Part shown: piece by piece, positions 18,959 through 26,655 of the stretch | Layout: each line of letters starts with the position of its first letter | How positions within the stretch are numbered: the first letter of the stretch is position 1 | Source: an uncultured Alphaproteobacteria bacterium | Lineage (GTDB): Bacteria; Pseudomonadota; Alphaproteobacteria; Rhodobacterales; Rhodobacteraceae | Length of the DNA: 64,000 nucleotides | Direction of reading: 5' to 3' | Assembly: GCA_902619165.1 (NCBI GenBank) | Contig: CACNDI010000004.1 | Span: forward strand, 62,001-126,000 | Position numbers and translations under genes: made by a program | Notes under the pieces: model-generated | The model's input: the letters and a program-made list of their open reading frames with translations, nothing else | What the model was told of the DNA's origin: nothing | Database searches by the model: none

Positions 18959-19626
18959 TTCTTTGATATTTTTTTTGATTTAAGCTCTAGGCACACCTCT
19001 AATTTTGAGGCGATAGCAATTGAGTGCGTTATCACTACTAGGCTGGTGTTATACTTTCGATTTATGTTCAAAAGCATATCTAAAACAATTTTTGAATTCC
19101 TTTCATCCAAGCTACCAGTGGGTTCATCCGCAAATAAAATCTTTGGTTGAGCAGCTAATGCTCTTGCTATAGCTACCCTTTGTTGTTCTCCTCCAGAAAG
19201 ATTTTCTGGCCACTCTTCCAGTAATCTGGCAATTTGGAGATCGTCAATGATTGCTTTGATATATTCGTTATTATGCTTCTTATTAATCCTAGATTGGAAT
19301 TCAATATTCTCTTTAACAGAGAGACATGGGATCAAGTTATATTGTTGGAATATAATCGCTGTCTCGTTAAGTCTCAATAAAGCTTGATTAGATGGTTTAA
19401 GATCCCAAAAGTTTTGCGTCCCAAACAAAACCTCACCGGTAGAAGGTCTCTCCAGCCCAGAAGCGATATGCAAAAGTGTTGACTTTCCGACGCCACTCTC
19501 ACCTATAAGGGCGTAGCTGGTGGAAGAGCTAAAGTTGATATTTACATCGGTAAAAAGCTCGAGGGATCCTGAGTTTGTAACAAATTTTTTTGAAACATCC
19601 TTTATTTTCACAATGTGATCTTCCAT
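18955..19626 (-). CDS. ABC transporter ATP-binding protein, LolD/MacB-like
   Basis: A 223-residue ATPase: Walker A GESGVGKST (42-50), Q-loop IIFQQYNLIP, signature LSGGEQQRVA, Walker B ILFADEPTGSLD and switch histidine VVITHS. The DEPTGSLD form is typical of the LolD/FtsE/MacB group that powers FtsX-type permeases, matching the next gene. It is the first gene of the three-gene exporter operon and lies 158 bases downstream of an HxlR regulator on the same strand. Confidence 0.93.
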   Translation of the reverse strand: MEDHIVKIKDVSKKFVTNSGSLELFTDVNINFSSSTSYALIGESGVGKSTLLHIASGLERPSTGEVLFGTQNFWDLKPSNQALLRLNETAIIFQQYNLIPCLSVKENIEFQSRINKKHNNEYIKAIIDDLQIARLLEEWPENLSGGEQQRVAIARALAAQPKILFADEPTGSLDERNSKIVLDMLLNINRKYNTSLVVITHSIAIASKLEVCLELKSKKISKK

Positions 19627-19784
19627 TGCCTCTAATTTTTCCTTATATGGGAGATATTTATTTTAGATAGAAATAGTAGAGCTTTTACATCTTTCAATGC
19701 TGAAACTATTAAAACGTCGGTATGCTATCTATCGTCGAGATTGTTAACAGAGCATAATCGAAAAATGGTCGAAAATGAGCGATG

Positions 19785-20225
19785 CTAATTGGCAATTAGT
19801 TTAGAAAGTTTTATATTCTTGTTCTCTTCTTCTTTATTAGACGGAATCACTTGTAGACCGATCTCCGTAACTTTTTCATTGATCACTCCCGACATTTTTG
19901 GACGTCTTGTGTCAGGAACCCATCGATCTGCCCACAAAGAGAGAGAAAGAAAAACTTTCAATAGATCTTTGCATCTTTCTGTGGGAACGTACCTGGCCCT
20001 CTTTTTGTTATCCGGCACATAACGCCTAATCAACTTTTTGCTTGCCATAGACTTTAATCTCTCCGTCAATAGGTTTCTGGAGATATTGAGATTATTTTGA
20101 ATAGATTCAAAGTTTTGATTGCCCATCATTATATCTCTTGCAATCAAGAGTGTCCATTTGTCTCCTAAAATTGATAGGGCTGTTGCAATACTACATTTAT
20201 TTTGGTGGCTGCCTCTACTTGACAT
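19785..20225 (-). CDS. HxlR-family winged-helix transcriptional regulator
   Basis: A 146-residue DNA-binding protein. The HxlR signature is clear: CSIATALSILGDKWTLLIARD (residues 11-31), recognition region NLNISRNLLTERLKSMASKKLI, and the wing with RYVPDNKKRARYVPTERCKDL. The cysteine at 11 is the position used for redox or electrophile sensing in some family members. The gene lies upstream of the ABC exporter on the same strand and is a candidate regulator of it; no effector can be inferred. Confidence 0.9.
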   Translation of the reverse strand: MSSRGSHQNKCSIATALSILGDKWTLLIARDIMMGNQNFESIQNNLNISRNLLTERLKSMASKKLIRRYVPDNKKRARYVPTERCKDLLKVFLSLSLWADRWVPDTRRPKMSGVINEKVTEIGLQVIPSNKEEENKNIKLSKLIAN

Positions 20226-20246
20226 ATAAATTTTCCCAGTTTCAGT

Positions 20247-20254
20247 TTACGTAA
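20247..20254. promoter_or_regulatory. short palindrome upstream of the HxlR gene
   Basis: TTACGTAA, a perfect 8-base palindrome, lies 22 bases before the HxlR start in the divergent spacer 20226-20434. HxlR proteins often bind palindromes near their own promoter. An 8-base palindrome is expected by chance fairly often, so the support is weak. Confidence 0.2.
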
Positions 20255-20434
20255 CGTCATTTTGCATTGTAACATAGACCTTGATGAAGAAGTCAACATT
20301 TTTATTCCATGTGTTTCTACTACACAAAAAAATATCTCGTGGCAAATAATTAAAAAAAAACTTGAAATGGTATGCAGATTGCAGAAATTTGTATTAATAA
20401 TAAATAGAATCAAAAGCTGTCAAAGAAAGACATA

Positions 20435-21106
20435 ATGAACGAAGTGGTTTATCAAAAAACGTCAAAAAGCGATCTTTTATTCAATAAAGATGTTAAACTT
20501 GAGACGGAGTTTCTCGAAGAGGGCTCAAAGGATCTCTATGATATAATCAAGTTTTGTTGTGCTTTAAAAGAAAATCCGATCTCACCGAACCTGAAGGAAT
20601 GGTCAAGAAAGGAGTATACTTCTGACTTAGCCTCGATGGTTTACAACAATTCAAACTTAGAAAATTCTGAATATGACGAACACACTAATAGAGTGCTAAG
20701 CTATGCTCAGAGAGCTCAAATTTATGCAATGACAGCAATTACCGCCCTAAATTCTGGCAATGGTGAAAAAGCAGTCTGGAATGCTGTTAGGTCTCAAAAG
20801 TATGTATCTCATATTCAAGAAATGTTGAAAATATTTGCACCGGGACAAGACAGACAACGACAAAAGATCGAGGATGCGAATATAAAAGGGTTAGCAAAAA
20901 ATGATCTTGAAGCAAATCACTTAATAGATGAGTTTGAGAAGCTTATACAGATTTATGATAGTTATGGTGCTTTTAGAAGATTAGCTGCAAAAAAATTGGG
21001 CGTCCCAGCTATGAAAGTCACAATAAAGGAAATCAACGAGATTACAAAACAGGTCCACAGCGCCTACGAACTTAGCTCGAGAAGACGAAGAACTGATAAA
21101 ATATAA
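20435..21106 (+). CDS. conserved-looking helical protein of unknown function
   Basis: A 223-residue soluble protein that I do not recognise. It has no signal peptide, membrane segment or cysteine-rich motif beyond a CC pair near 47. It is charged, and most of it looks helical. The segment YAQRAQIYAMTAITALNSGNG (about 89-110) and the following stretch with KYVSHIQEMLKIF resemble repeat-type helical pairs, and the end is strongly basic (SSRRRRTDK). It lies 84 bases ahead of a bactofilin gene on the same strand. Codon use looks like its neighbours. A cell-envelope or cytoskeleton-linked role is only a guess from position. Confidence 0.65.
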   Translation: MNEVVYQKTSKSDLLFNKDVKLETEFLEEGSKDLYDIIKFCCALKENPISPNLKEWSRKEYTSDLASMVYNNSNLENSEYDEHTNRVLSYAQRAQIYAMTAITALNSGNGEKAVWNAVRSQKYVSHIQEMLKIFAPGQDRQRQKIEDANIKGLAKNDLEANHLIDEFEKLIQIYDSYGAFRRLAAKKLGVPAMKVTIKEINEITKQVHSAYELSSRRRRTDKI

Positions 21107-21190
21107 TTGTAACTAGCTTTTATTTCCTATTAGCCTTGATTTAAAATAGTTTTAGTGTATTTTTGCTCTTGACACATTAGGTATGAAATA

Positions 21191-21595
21191 ATGAATAATT
21201 TTACAAATTCCAGTTCAGTGATCTCTTCAGATACTGTGATAAAAGGGAAGATTGACTTTAAAGGGGAACTATTGATTGAGGGTAAAGCCTCAGGTGACAT
21301 TTTGGGGGATAATCTAACTTTAGGACCAAGTGCAAAGGTGGACGGTAAAATTTTTGTTAAAGCAATTACTGTTCAGGGAAACTTTACGGGATTTATTCGA
21401 TCCGATACCGTTAAATTAGATGCTGGGTCTACAGTTAAAGGGGATATCGAACACAGCGAAATTTCAATTGAGACTGGTGCAAACTTTAACGGTAAGGTAA
21501 TAAGAATGGCTAAACCGCAACGGAAAGCTGATGAGAGCGAAAGCAGAGAAGATAATTCAATATACCCTTTGACTGATAAGGCAGTTGCGAAATAA
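21191..21595 (+). CDS. bacA: bactofilin (polymer-forming cytoskeletal protein)
   Basis: A 134-residue bactofilin. The central beta-helix is built from short repeats with the family rhythm, from SSVISSDTVIKGKIDFKGEL through GKASGDILGDNLTLGPSAKV and GNFTGFIRSDTVKLDAGSTV to NFNGKVIRM, flanked by flexible charged ends. Bactofilins polymerise without nucleotides and position cell-wall enzymes at the membrane. The mepA endopeptidase gene nearby fits the common bactofilin-peptidase pairing, though here it is convergent and of a different class from the usual M23 partner. The next small gene overlaps its end by 11 bases. Confidence 0.92.
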   Translation: MNNFTNSSSVISSDTVIKGKIDFKGELLIEGKASGDILGDNLTLGPSAKVDGKIFVKAITVQGNFTGFIRSDTVKLDAGSTVKGDIEHSEISIETGANFNGKVIRMAKPQRKADESESREDNSIYPLTDKAVAK

Positions 21596-21923
21596 ATCAC
21601 CAGTTTTTAAGCTTTTCATCCTAACGTTTTTTTTCTGCTTTACTGCTGGACCTTACGTCGTCGTAGAGAATTATGGTAACTGGAAAACACTGAGTGTTGC
21701 CTCTAAATCAGCGTACATTACCGGTTTATGGGATACTTATATAGCTTTTTTTGGAAAAGAGCTTGGAGAAAAGTATAGTGATAATTGTAGTAACAATCGT
21801 ATTACTAGGGTTTCAGATCTTGTAGAAATAGTTGATAAGCTTTACGAACAAGAAACAAATCGAAGTTTTTCTCCAGTTCTTTTATTAAGAGAAAAAGGTC
21901 TGCAAAATCTTTGCGGAAACTAA
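21585..21923 (+). CDS. small secreted protein, unknown function (weak Rap1a/Tai-like pattern)
   Basis: A 112-residue protein starting with TTG at 21585 inside the last codons of the bactofilin gene; AAGG lies just upstream. A signal peptide is likely (hydrophobic residues 7-20, cleavage near FTAG). The mature part has just two further cysteines (in DNCSNN and NLCGN), which could form a disulphide. The pattern YITGLWDTYIAFF, then RVSDLVEIVDKLYEQE and LLREKGLQNLC faintly resembles Rap1a/Tai domains, with their GxxxG-D helix, qLvdvv-kyL helix and C-terminal Cys. That resemblance is my inference from memory, not a search result. Translation is probably coupled to the bactofilin. Confidence 0.62.
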   Translation: MRNKSPVFKLFILTFFFCFTAGPYVVVENYGNWKTLSVASKSAYITGLWDTYIAFFGKELGEKYSDNCSNNRITRVSDLVEIVDKLYEQETNRSFSPVLLLREKGLQNLCGN

Positions 21924-21931
21924 ATTTAATT

Positions 21932-22879
21932 CTAATTTTCAATGTGCATAGTTTTAAGACAAGCTTTTGGCAGATCTTCAGGCAAGTAGCATCTTGCGTG
22001 AGCACATTTATATTTTTTCTTGATTTTAACAGTCTTCGTTATGATTTTCTTCTTTGGTTTAAGCCTATCTGTGACCCACCAAGCCAATTGCTTATCGCAA
22101 CCATCGACATTTTTATACTTATTCCAGAGCGGTGTGTCAATGCAATCTGGAGATCCCTCCGGACACTTCAGCCTAACATGAAAATGCTCACTATGACCTC
22201 TCTCAGGCCGTATTTTCATTAGCCAAGATCTGTCTTCTGCTCCTGCATTTTTACACATCCAAACTTTTATTGCTGCGTTAACAAAAATCTTATTTACTCT
22301 CTCGTCTTGCGCCGCAGCTTTTAAAATGTTCATATGTTCTTTAGTCCAATTAGAGTTAACAGCTGTTTGATTTTTTGATACGACATTCAGCTCTTTAAAA
22401 AAAGGTTTTCCGTACCTTTGGTCATTATGACTGTCTTTCACAGATAGGTCCAGACTCGCGGGTTTTCTAAATTTTATATCTACCTCTAAGCCTACTTGGT
22501 GAGCGGCATGGCCATAAGGGGTAGGCCCACCTCTTGGATTGCCAAGATCGCCTATATATAATCCCATCCATCCAAAATCTGCGACTTTTTGAGAAAGGTC
22601 CTTTGTAAAATTGATTAGACTTGGGTGTCCCCAATTGCGGCCCCTTTTTGAGTTTATGTGTTGCCATGTTTCTCCCTTGATTGGTAGTTCAACGCCGCCA
22701 TTGAGACAGCCCTTATTATACTTACCTAAGCTCTCAGACCTTAGTTGTGTCGGTGTTATGAAATTCCCAAAAATTTTTTTCGCTAATACTTTATCTGATG
22801 AATCATGCGCCTGGGCTACGCTTAAAAACGTAGAGATAAAAAATATTTGAAAAAAAAGAAAACCTTTTATTATATTCAT
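21932..22879 (-). CDS. mepA: penicillin-insensitive murein endopeptidase MepA
   Basis: A 315-residue periplasmic peptidoglycan endopeptidase (M74). A signal peptide covers about 1-24 (ending SVAQAH). The catalytic domain contains LGKYNKGCLNGG, the substrate groove SKRGRNWGHPSL, the metal site GHAAHQVGLEVDI, and RPERGHSEHFHVRLKCPEG, supplying the zinc histidines and aspartate. It cleaves D-Ala-meso-DAP cross-links. The C-terminal tail is basic (KPKKKIITKTVKIKKKYK), suggestive of contact with an anionic polymer. It is convergent with the bactofilin pair and divergent from the aminotransferase gene. Confidence 0.94.
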   Translation of the reverse strand: MNIIKGFLFFQIFFISTFLSVAQAHDSSDKVLAKKIFGNFITPTQLRSESLGKYNKGCLNGGVELPIKGETWQHINSKRGRNWGHPSLINFTKDLSQKVADFGWMGLYIGDLGNPRGGPTPYGHAAHQVGLEVDIKFRKPASLDLSVKDSHNDQRYGKPFFKELNVVSKNQTAVNSNWTKEHMNILKAAAQDERVNKIFVNAAIKVWMCKNAGAEDRSWLMKIRPERGHSEHFHVRLKCPEGSPDCIDTPLWNKYKNVDGCDKQLAWWVTDRLKPKKKIITKTVKIKKKYKCAHARCYLPEDLPKACLKTMHIEN

Positions 22880-22985
22880 GCTACGTAAATCCTCCTCAAA
22901 ATTAAAAGGCTTGTTAAAAAAGTTCTTCCAGAGTTAGTAAAGCATTAGATTCTAATTTTTGGAAGTTCAATATAAAATCTTTAAG

Positions 22986-23002
22986 AACAGAAATGTTCTG
23001 TT
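22986..23002. promoter_or_regulatory. 17-base palindrome upstream of the aminotransferase gene, candidate operator
   Basis: AACAGAA-ATG-TTCTGTT, two perfect 7-base arms around a 3-base centre, ends 39 bases before the aminotransferase ATG in the mepA/aminotransferase divergent spacer. The size and placement fit a dimeric repressor or activator site; no regulator is encoded next to it. It could also form a small RNA hairpin. Confidence 0.42.
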
Positions 23003-23041
23003 AAGCTTATTTTTAATACATCTTGCGCTGGAGGGCATCCT

Positions 23042-24412
23042 ATGAACAAAATAGTCAATTCGATTGAGGCTAAGGATATCGAAAATCATTTCCATCCTTA
23101 CACTAACCCCCAAGTTTTAAGAGATTCGGGGCCACATGTAATTTGCGAGGGAGAAGGTATATATGTTTACGATAATTCCAATACTAAATTTATAGAAGGC
23201 ATGAGTGGTTTGTGGTGTGCGTCACTTGGGTTTAATAATAAAGACTTAGTTGAAGCCGCAACCAAGCAAATGGAAAAGCTCCCTTTTTATCATAGTTTCG
23301 CGGGTAAAGTGCCGGAAGTCGCTGCTAACTTGGCTGAAAAACTTGTTGGAATAGCTCCAGAAGGATTAGATAAAGTCTTCTTTTGTAATTCAGGCTCTGA
23401 AGCTAATGATACTGCGATCAAAGTTGTCTGGTACTATCAAAACGCTCTAGGCCGACCTGAAAAGAGAAAAATCATTAGTCGAAAAAGGGGTTATCATGGA
23501 GTAACTATGGTTGCAGGAAGTTTAACAGGACTACCTTATGCTCAAGACGGGTTTGGTTTACCCTTAGACTTTGTTAGGCACACCTCATGTCCGCATTATT
23601 TTATAGAAAAGCTTCAAGGCGAGTCTGAGCAAAATTTTGTAGACAGAATGTTAAATAATCTAGAGGAACTCATCCTTGAAGAAGGTCCTGATTCTATTGG
23701 GGCGTTTATCGCAGAGCCTGTCATGGGAGCCGGTGGTGTTATTATTCCTCCTCAAACTTATTTTACTAAGGTACAGGCATTGCTGAAAAAATATGATGTG
23801 CTTTTTATTGCAGATGAAGTGATCTGCGGATTCGGTAGAACGGGTAATATGTGGGGCTCAGAAACATTTGATTTAAAACCTGATATTTTAACTTGTGCCA
23901 AAGCTTTATCAGGTGCTTATGCGCCAATATCAGCCTTGCTCATTAACGAGACTATTGTTACTAAAATTGAAAATCAGGCAAACGAACTCGGTATTTTTGG
24001 GCATGGGTTTACATATTCTGCGCACCCTATGTCGGCTGCAGTGGCTCTTAGAACACTTGAAATTTATGAAGAGAAAAAAATTGTGGAACATGTGAGGAAT
24101 ATGGAAAAAAGTTTTATCGAAAGAGTGAAAAGCTTTAAAAAATATGACTTTGTTGGAGATGCAAGGGCTATTGGTTTAATTGGTGCAATAGAATTTGTCT
24201 CCGAGCCACACTCAAATAATAAACCTGACCCCAGTAGAAAAGTCGCTGCAAAGATACAGCAAAAAATTCAAGAAGCAGGTGTTATTTTAAGGTCACTTCC
24301 AGGTGATAGTTTAGCGTTCTGTCCACCTTTAATTATTGAAGAAAGTCAAATTCATGAAATGTTCGATAAAATTGACAGTGTTTTAGCAAGAATTGATTTT
24401 CAAATTTTATGA
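23042..24412 (+). CDS. class III (omega) aminotransferase, PLP-dependent
   Basis: A 456-residue fold-type I aminotransferase of the amine/beta-amino acid-pyruvate group. Seen: GEGIYVYDNSNTKFIEGMSGLWC near the N-terminus, the phosphate-binding FFCNSGSEANDTA, GYHGVT, the PLP-pyridine aspartate in FIADEVICGFGRTG and the Schiff-base lysine in TCAKALSGAYAP. The substrate could be putrescine, taurine, beta-alanine or another omega-amine. A strong GGAGGG lies 6 bases before the ATG. An SDR and a glycerate 2-kinase follow on the same strand. Confidence 0.88.
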   Translation: MNKIVNSIEAKDIENHFHPYTNPQVLRDSGPHVICEGEGIYVYDNSNTKFIEGMSGLWCASLGFNNKDLVEAATKQMEKLPFYHSFAGKVPEVAANLAEKLVGIAPEGLDKVFFCNSGSEANDTAIKVVWYYQNALGRPEKRKIISRKRGYHGVTMVAGSLTGLPYAQDGFGLPLDFVRHTSCPHYFIEKLQGESEQNFVDRMLNNLEELILEEGPDSIGAFIAEPVMGAGGVIIPPQTYFTKVQALLKKYDVLFIADEVICGFGRTGNMWGSETFDLKPDILTCAKALSGAYAPISALLINETIVTKIENQANELGIFGHGFTYSAHPMSAAVALRTLEIYEEKKIVEHVRNMEKSFIERVKSFKKYDFVGDARAIGLIGAIEFVSEPHSNNKPDPSRKVAAKIQQKIQEAGVILRSLPGDSLAFCPPLIIEESQIHEMFDKIDSVLARIDFQIL

Positions 24413-24494
24413 TATTCTTGAAACGACAAACTGAAAATGCTAAAATCTGACTAAATTGATCGGAATTGACATAACTTTTTGAGGCTATTAAAGG

Positions 24495-25235
24495 ATGTTT
24501 GGTGATCCAGAACAAAAAATAATATTGTTGACGGGTGCGAGTAGAGGAATAGGCCACGCCACCGTTCGAAAGTTTTCTGAAGCGAAGTGGCGCGTAATTA
24601 CGTGTTCCAGGCAGGCTTTTGACACAAAATGTCCCTGGCCTGGGGGTGAGGCGAACCATGTTCAAGTCGATCTATCGAATCCAAACAACACGCTCGAGGC
24701 TATAGATGAGGTCAAAAAACGACTTAATGGTAAATTGCATGCGCTCGTAAACAATGCTGGAATATCCCCCAAAGGCGAGAACGGAGAAAGGTTAGACACT
24801 CTAGGTACGGACCTTAGTATATGGGGAAAGGTTTTTCATGTTAACTTTTTTGCCTCGGTAATTTTAGCAAGAGGATTGAAGGAAGAATTGTTACGGGCGA
24901 AAGGGGCGATTGTCAATGTGACATCAATTGCGGGGAGTAGGGTTCACCCTTTTGCTGGAGCTGCCTACGCGACATCTAAAGCAGCGTTGGGAGCGTTAAC
25001 GCGAGAAATGTCAAAAGATTTTGGCCCGTTAGGTGTTCGTGTAAATGCCATCGCGCCTGGGGAGGTAAAGACTGCTATTTTGAGTGAAGGCACAGAAAAA
25101 ATAGTTGCAGATATTCCCATGAAACGTCTTGGCTTACCAGAAGAAGTAGCCGACACTATTTTTTATCTATGCTCAAAAGAAGCAAGTTACGTTTCGGGGG
25201 CAGAAATAGAAATTAATGGTGGCCAACATGTTTAA
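24495..25235 (+). CDS. short-chain dehydrogenase/reductase
   Basis: A 246-residue classical SDR. The cofactor motif is TGASRGIG (about 11-18), followed by NNAGISP, the catalytic serine in NVTSIAGS, YATSK with the catalytic Tyr and Lys, and the C-terminal EINGGQHV. Arg at SR near the first turn suggests NADP(H) preference, an inference. It sits between the aminotransferase (82 bases upstream) and the glycerate kinase (34 bases downstream); reduction of a semialdehyde or hydroxypyruvate-like intermediate would fit. AAAGG precedes the ATG. Confidence 0.87.
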   Translation: MFGDPEQKIILLTGASRGIGHATVRKFSEAKWRVITCSRQAFDTKCPWPGGEANHVQVDLSNPNNTLEAIDEVKKRLNGKLHALVNNAGISPKGENGERLDTLGTDLSIWGKVFHVNFFASVILARGLKEELLRAKGAIVNVTSIAGSRVHPFAGAAYATSKAALGALTREMSKDFGPLGVRVNAIAPGEVKTAILSEGTEKIVADIPMKRLGLPEEVADTIFYLCSKEASYVSGAEIEINGGQHV

Positions 25236-25269
25236 AAAATCTATTACCAAAATATTAAGAAAAAAATAA

Positions 25270-26538
25270 TTGGTTCCGGTGGTTGGAGAAAAAAATAATC
25301 TAAGTGATATAGAAATTCTAAAAGACATTTTTTTTAATTCCCTCCAACTTGCAGACCCCTTGGCAAAATTAAAACAAATTGAATTTAAAAAACCAATAGG
25401 TAGGGTGTTTTTCGTTGCCGTTGGTAAAGGTGCTGGAAGACACGCAAAAGCATTTTTAGAACATTATTCAGGCCCATCTGAGGGATTGGTAGTACTTCCA
25501 GAGAATGAGTGGTGTGAAGATATAGGATTTAAGGTCTTCAAAGCTTCTCACCCGGTTCCATCAATTTCTGGTTTAGAGGCGTCAAAATATTTATCAAAAG
25601 AAGCCAAAAGGCTCGGCAAGGATGACCTAATGATTTTCTGTATTTCTGGTGGGGCCTCGGCATTGCTCCCATATCCCCCAGAAGGATTCAACCTCGACGA
25701 CGAGATACGTCTCAATAAAGTATTATTAAAATCGGGACTTTCAATCAAGGACATGAATGTTTACAGAGGCGCTTTTTCTCAAATAAAAGCGGGAAAGCTA
25801 GCCCAAATGGCTTACCCATGTCCTATAATCAACCTAGTAGTCTCTGATATTCCGGGAGATGACATAACCCTGGTGGGAAGTGGCCCAACCCTTATACCTA
25901 GCACTAGATTACTTAACCCAAAAACACCAAAATTTGGTTTCAAAATTGAAAAGTATATAAACAAAATATTAAGTTCGAATACCGATGTTAGTACATGTGT
26001 TAACATTCATAATTCATTTTGTTTAAGTTCCAGCAAAATACTTTTTGAAGAAGCCACTAACTATATTGAACGAGTACATGGACTAAATACTATTGTGCTT
26101 TCTACTGAATTCGAAGGAGATGTAAAGTCACTAACTAGACTTTATAAGAATGCCATTATGGATGTTTCCAATCCTGATAGTTCAATTAAAAGGCCAGTAG
26201 TTATTCTCTCTGGAGGTGAGGTAGAAATAAAACTTCCAGCTAATTACGGTAAGGGGGGCAGGAATTCACAGTTTTCTTTAGCGCTATCTAAAGAGATCGA
26301 TGGTATGAAGGGGGTAACCGTTTTGTCAGCTGATACTGATGGAATTGATGGGAATGGAGATAACGCGGGCGCGATTATCGATGGCTCAACTTATTGCTCA
26401 GCACAAAAATTTTACCCCAACGAAGATCCCTTAGAGCTTTATGACTCCTTTAATATTCATAGGAAATTAAATACATTGTTTTGCACTGGGCCAACGGGCA
26501 TAAACCTGAATGATTTTAGAGCGGCGTTGGTTAGATAA
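25270..26538 (+). CDS. glycerate 2-kinase (MOFRL/DUF4147 family)
   Basis: A 422-residue enzyme of the GckA/TtuD family that phosphorylates D-glycerate to 2-phosphoglycerate. Older annotations call relatives hydroxypyruvate reductase. Seen: FFVAVGKGAGRHAKAFLEHY, the glycine-rich ISGGASALLPYPPEG, INLVVSDIPGDDITLVGSGPT and the MOFRL-type C-terminus with LSGGEVEIKL, GKGGRNSQF, SADTDGIDGNGDNAGA and CTGPTGINLNDFR. The start is TTG at 25270. Together with the two genes upstream it would feed a three-carbon acid into glycolysis. Confidence 0.88.
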   Translation: MVPVVGEKNNLSDIEILKDIFFNSLQLADPLAKLKQIEFKKPIGRVFFVAVGKGAGRHAKAFLEHYSGPSEGLVVLPENEWCEDIGFKVFKASHPVPSISGLEASKYLSKEAKRLGKDDLMIFCISGGASALLPYPPEGFNLDDEIRLNKVLLKSGLSIKDMNVYRGAFSQIKAGKLAQMAYPCPIINLVVSDIPGDDITLVGSGPTLIPSTRLLNPKTPKFGFKIEKYINKILSSNTDVSTCVNIHNSFCLSSSKILFEEATNYIERVHGLNTIVLSTEFEGDVKSLTRLYKNAIMDVSNPDSSIKRPVVILSGGEVEIKLPANYGKGGRNSQFSLALSKEIDGMKGVTVLSADTDGIDGNGDNAGAIIDGSTYCSAQKFYPNEDPLELYDSFNIHRKLNTLFCTGPTGINLNDFRAALVR

Positions 26539-26655
26539 TAGCATTTCGAACGCTTTAAACAAAATTGCGTAGTTTTGTCACAACAAAAATTAGATAGTTG
26601 TTTTATCAAAAAAATTTACCTAAACTTAAAATAAAAAATATAATTGGGAGGAATC

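Noticed and set aside
21169-21174. TTGACA as -35 of a bactofilin promoter
   Set aside because: The matching -10 position would lie inside the bactofilin coding region, which starts at 21191, so it cannot drive this gene in the usual geometry.
26559-26578. Inverted repeat ACAAAA / TTTTGT after the glycerate kinase gene as a terminator
   Set aside because: The stem has only one G-C pair and no T run follows, so it would be very weak; noted but not called.
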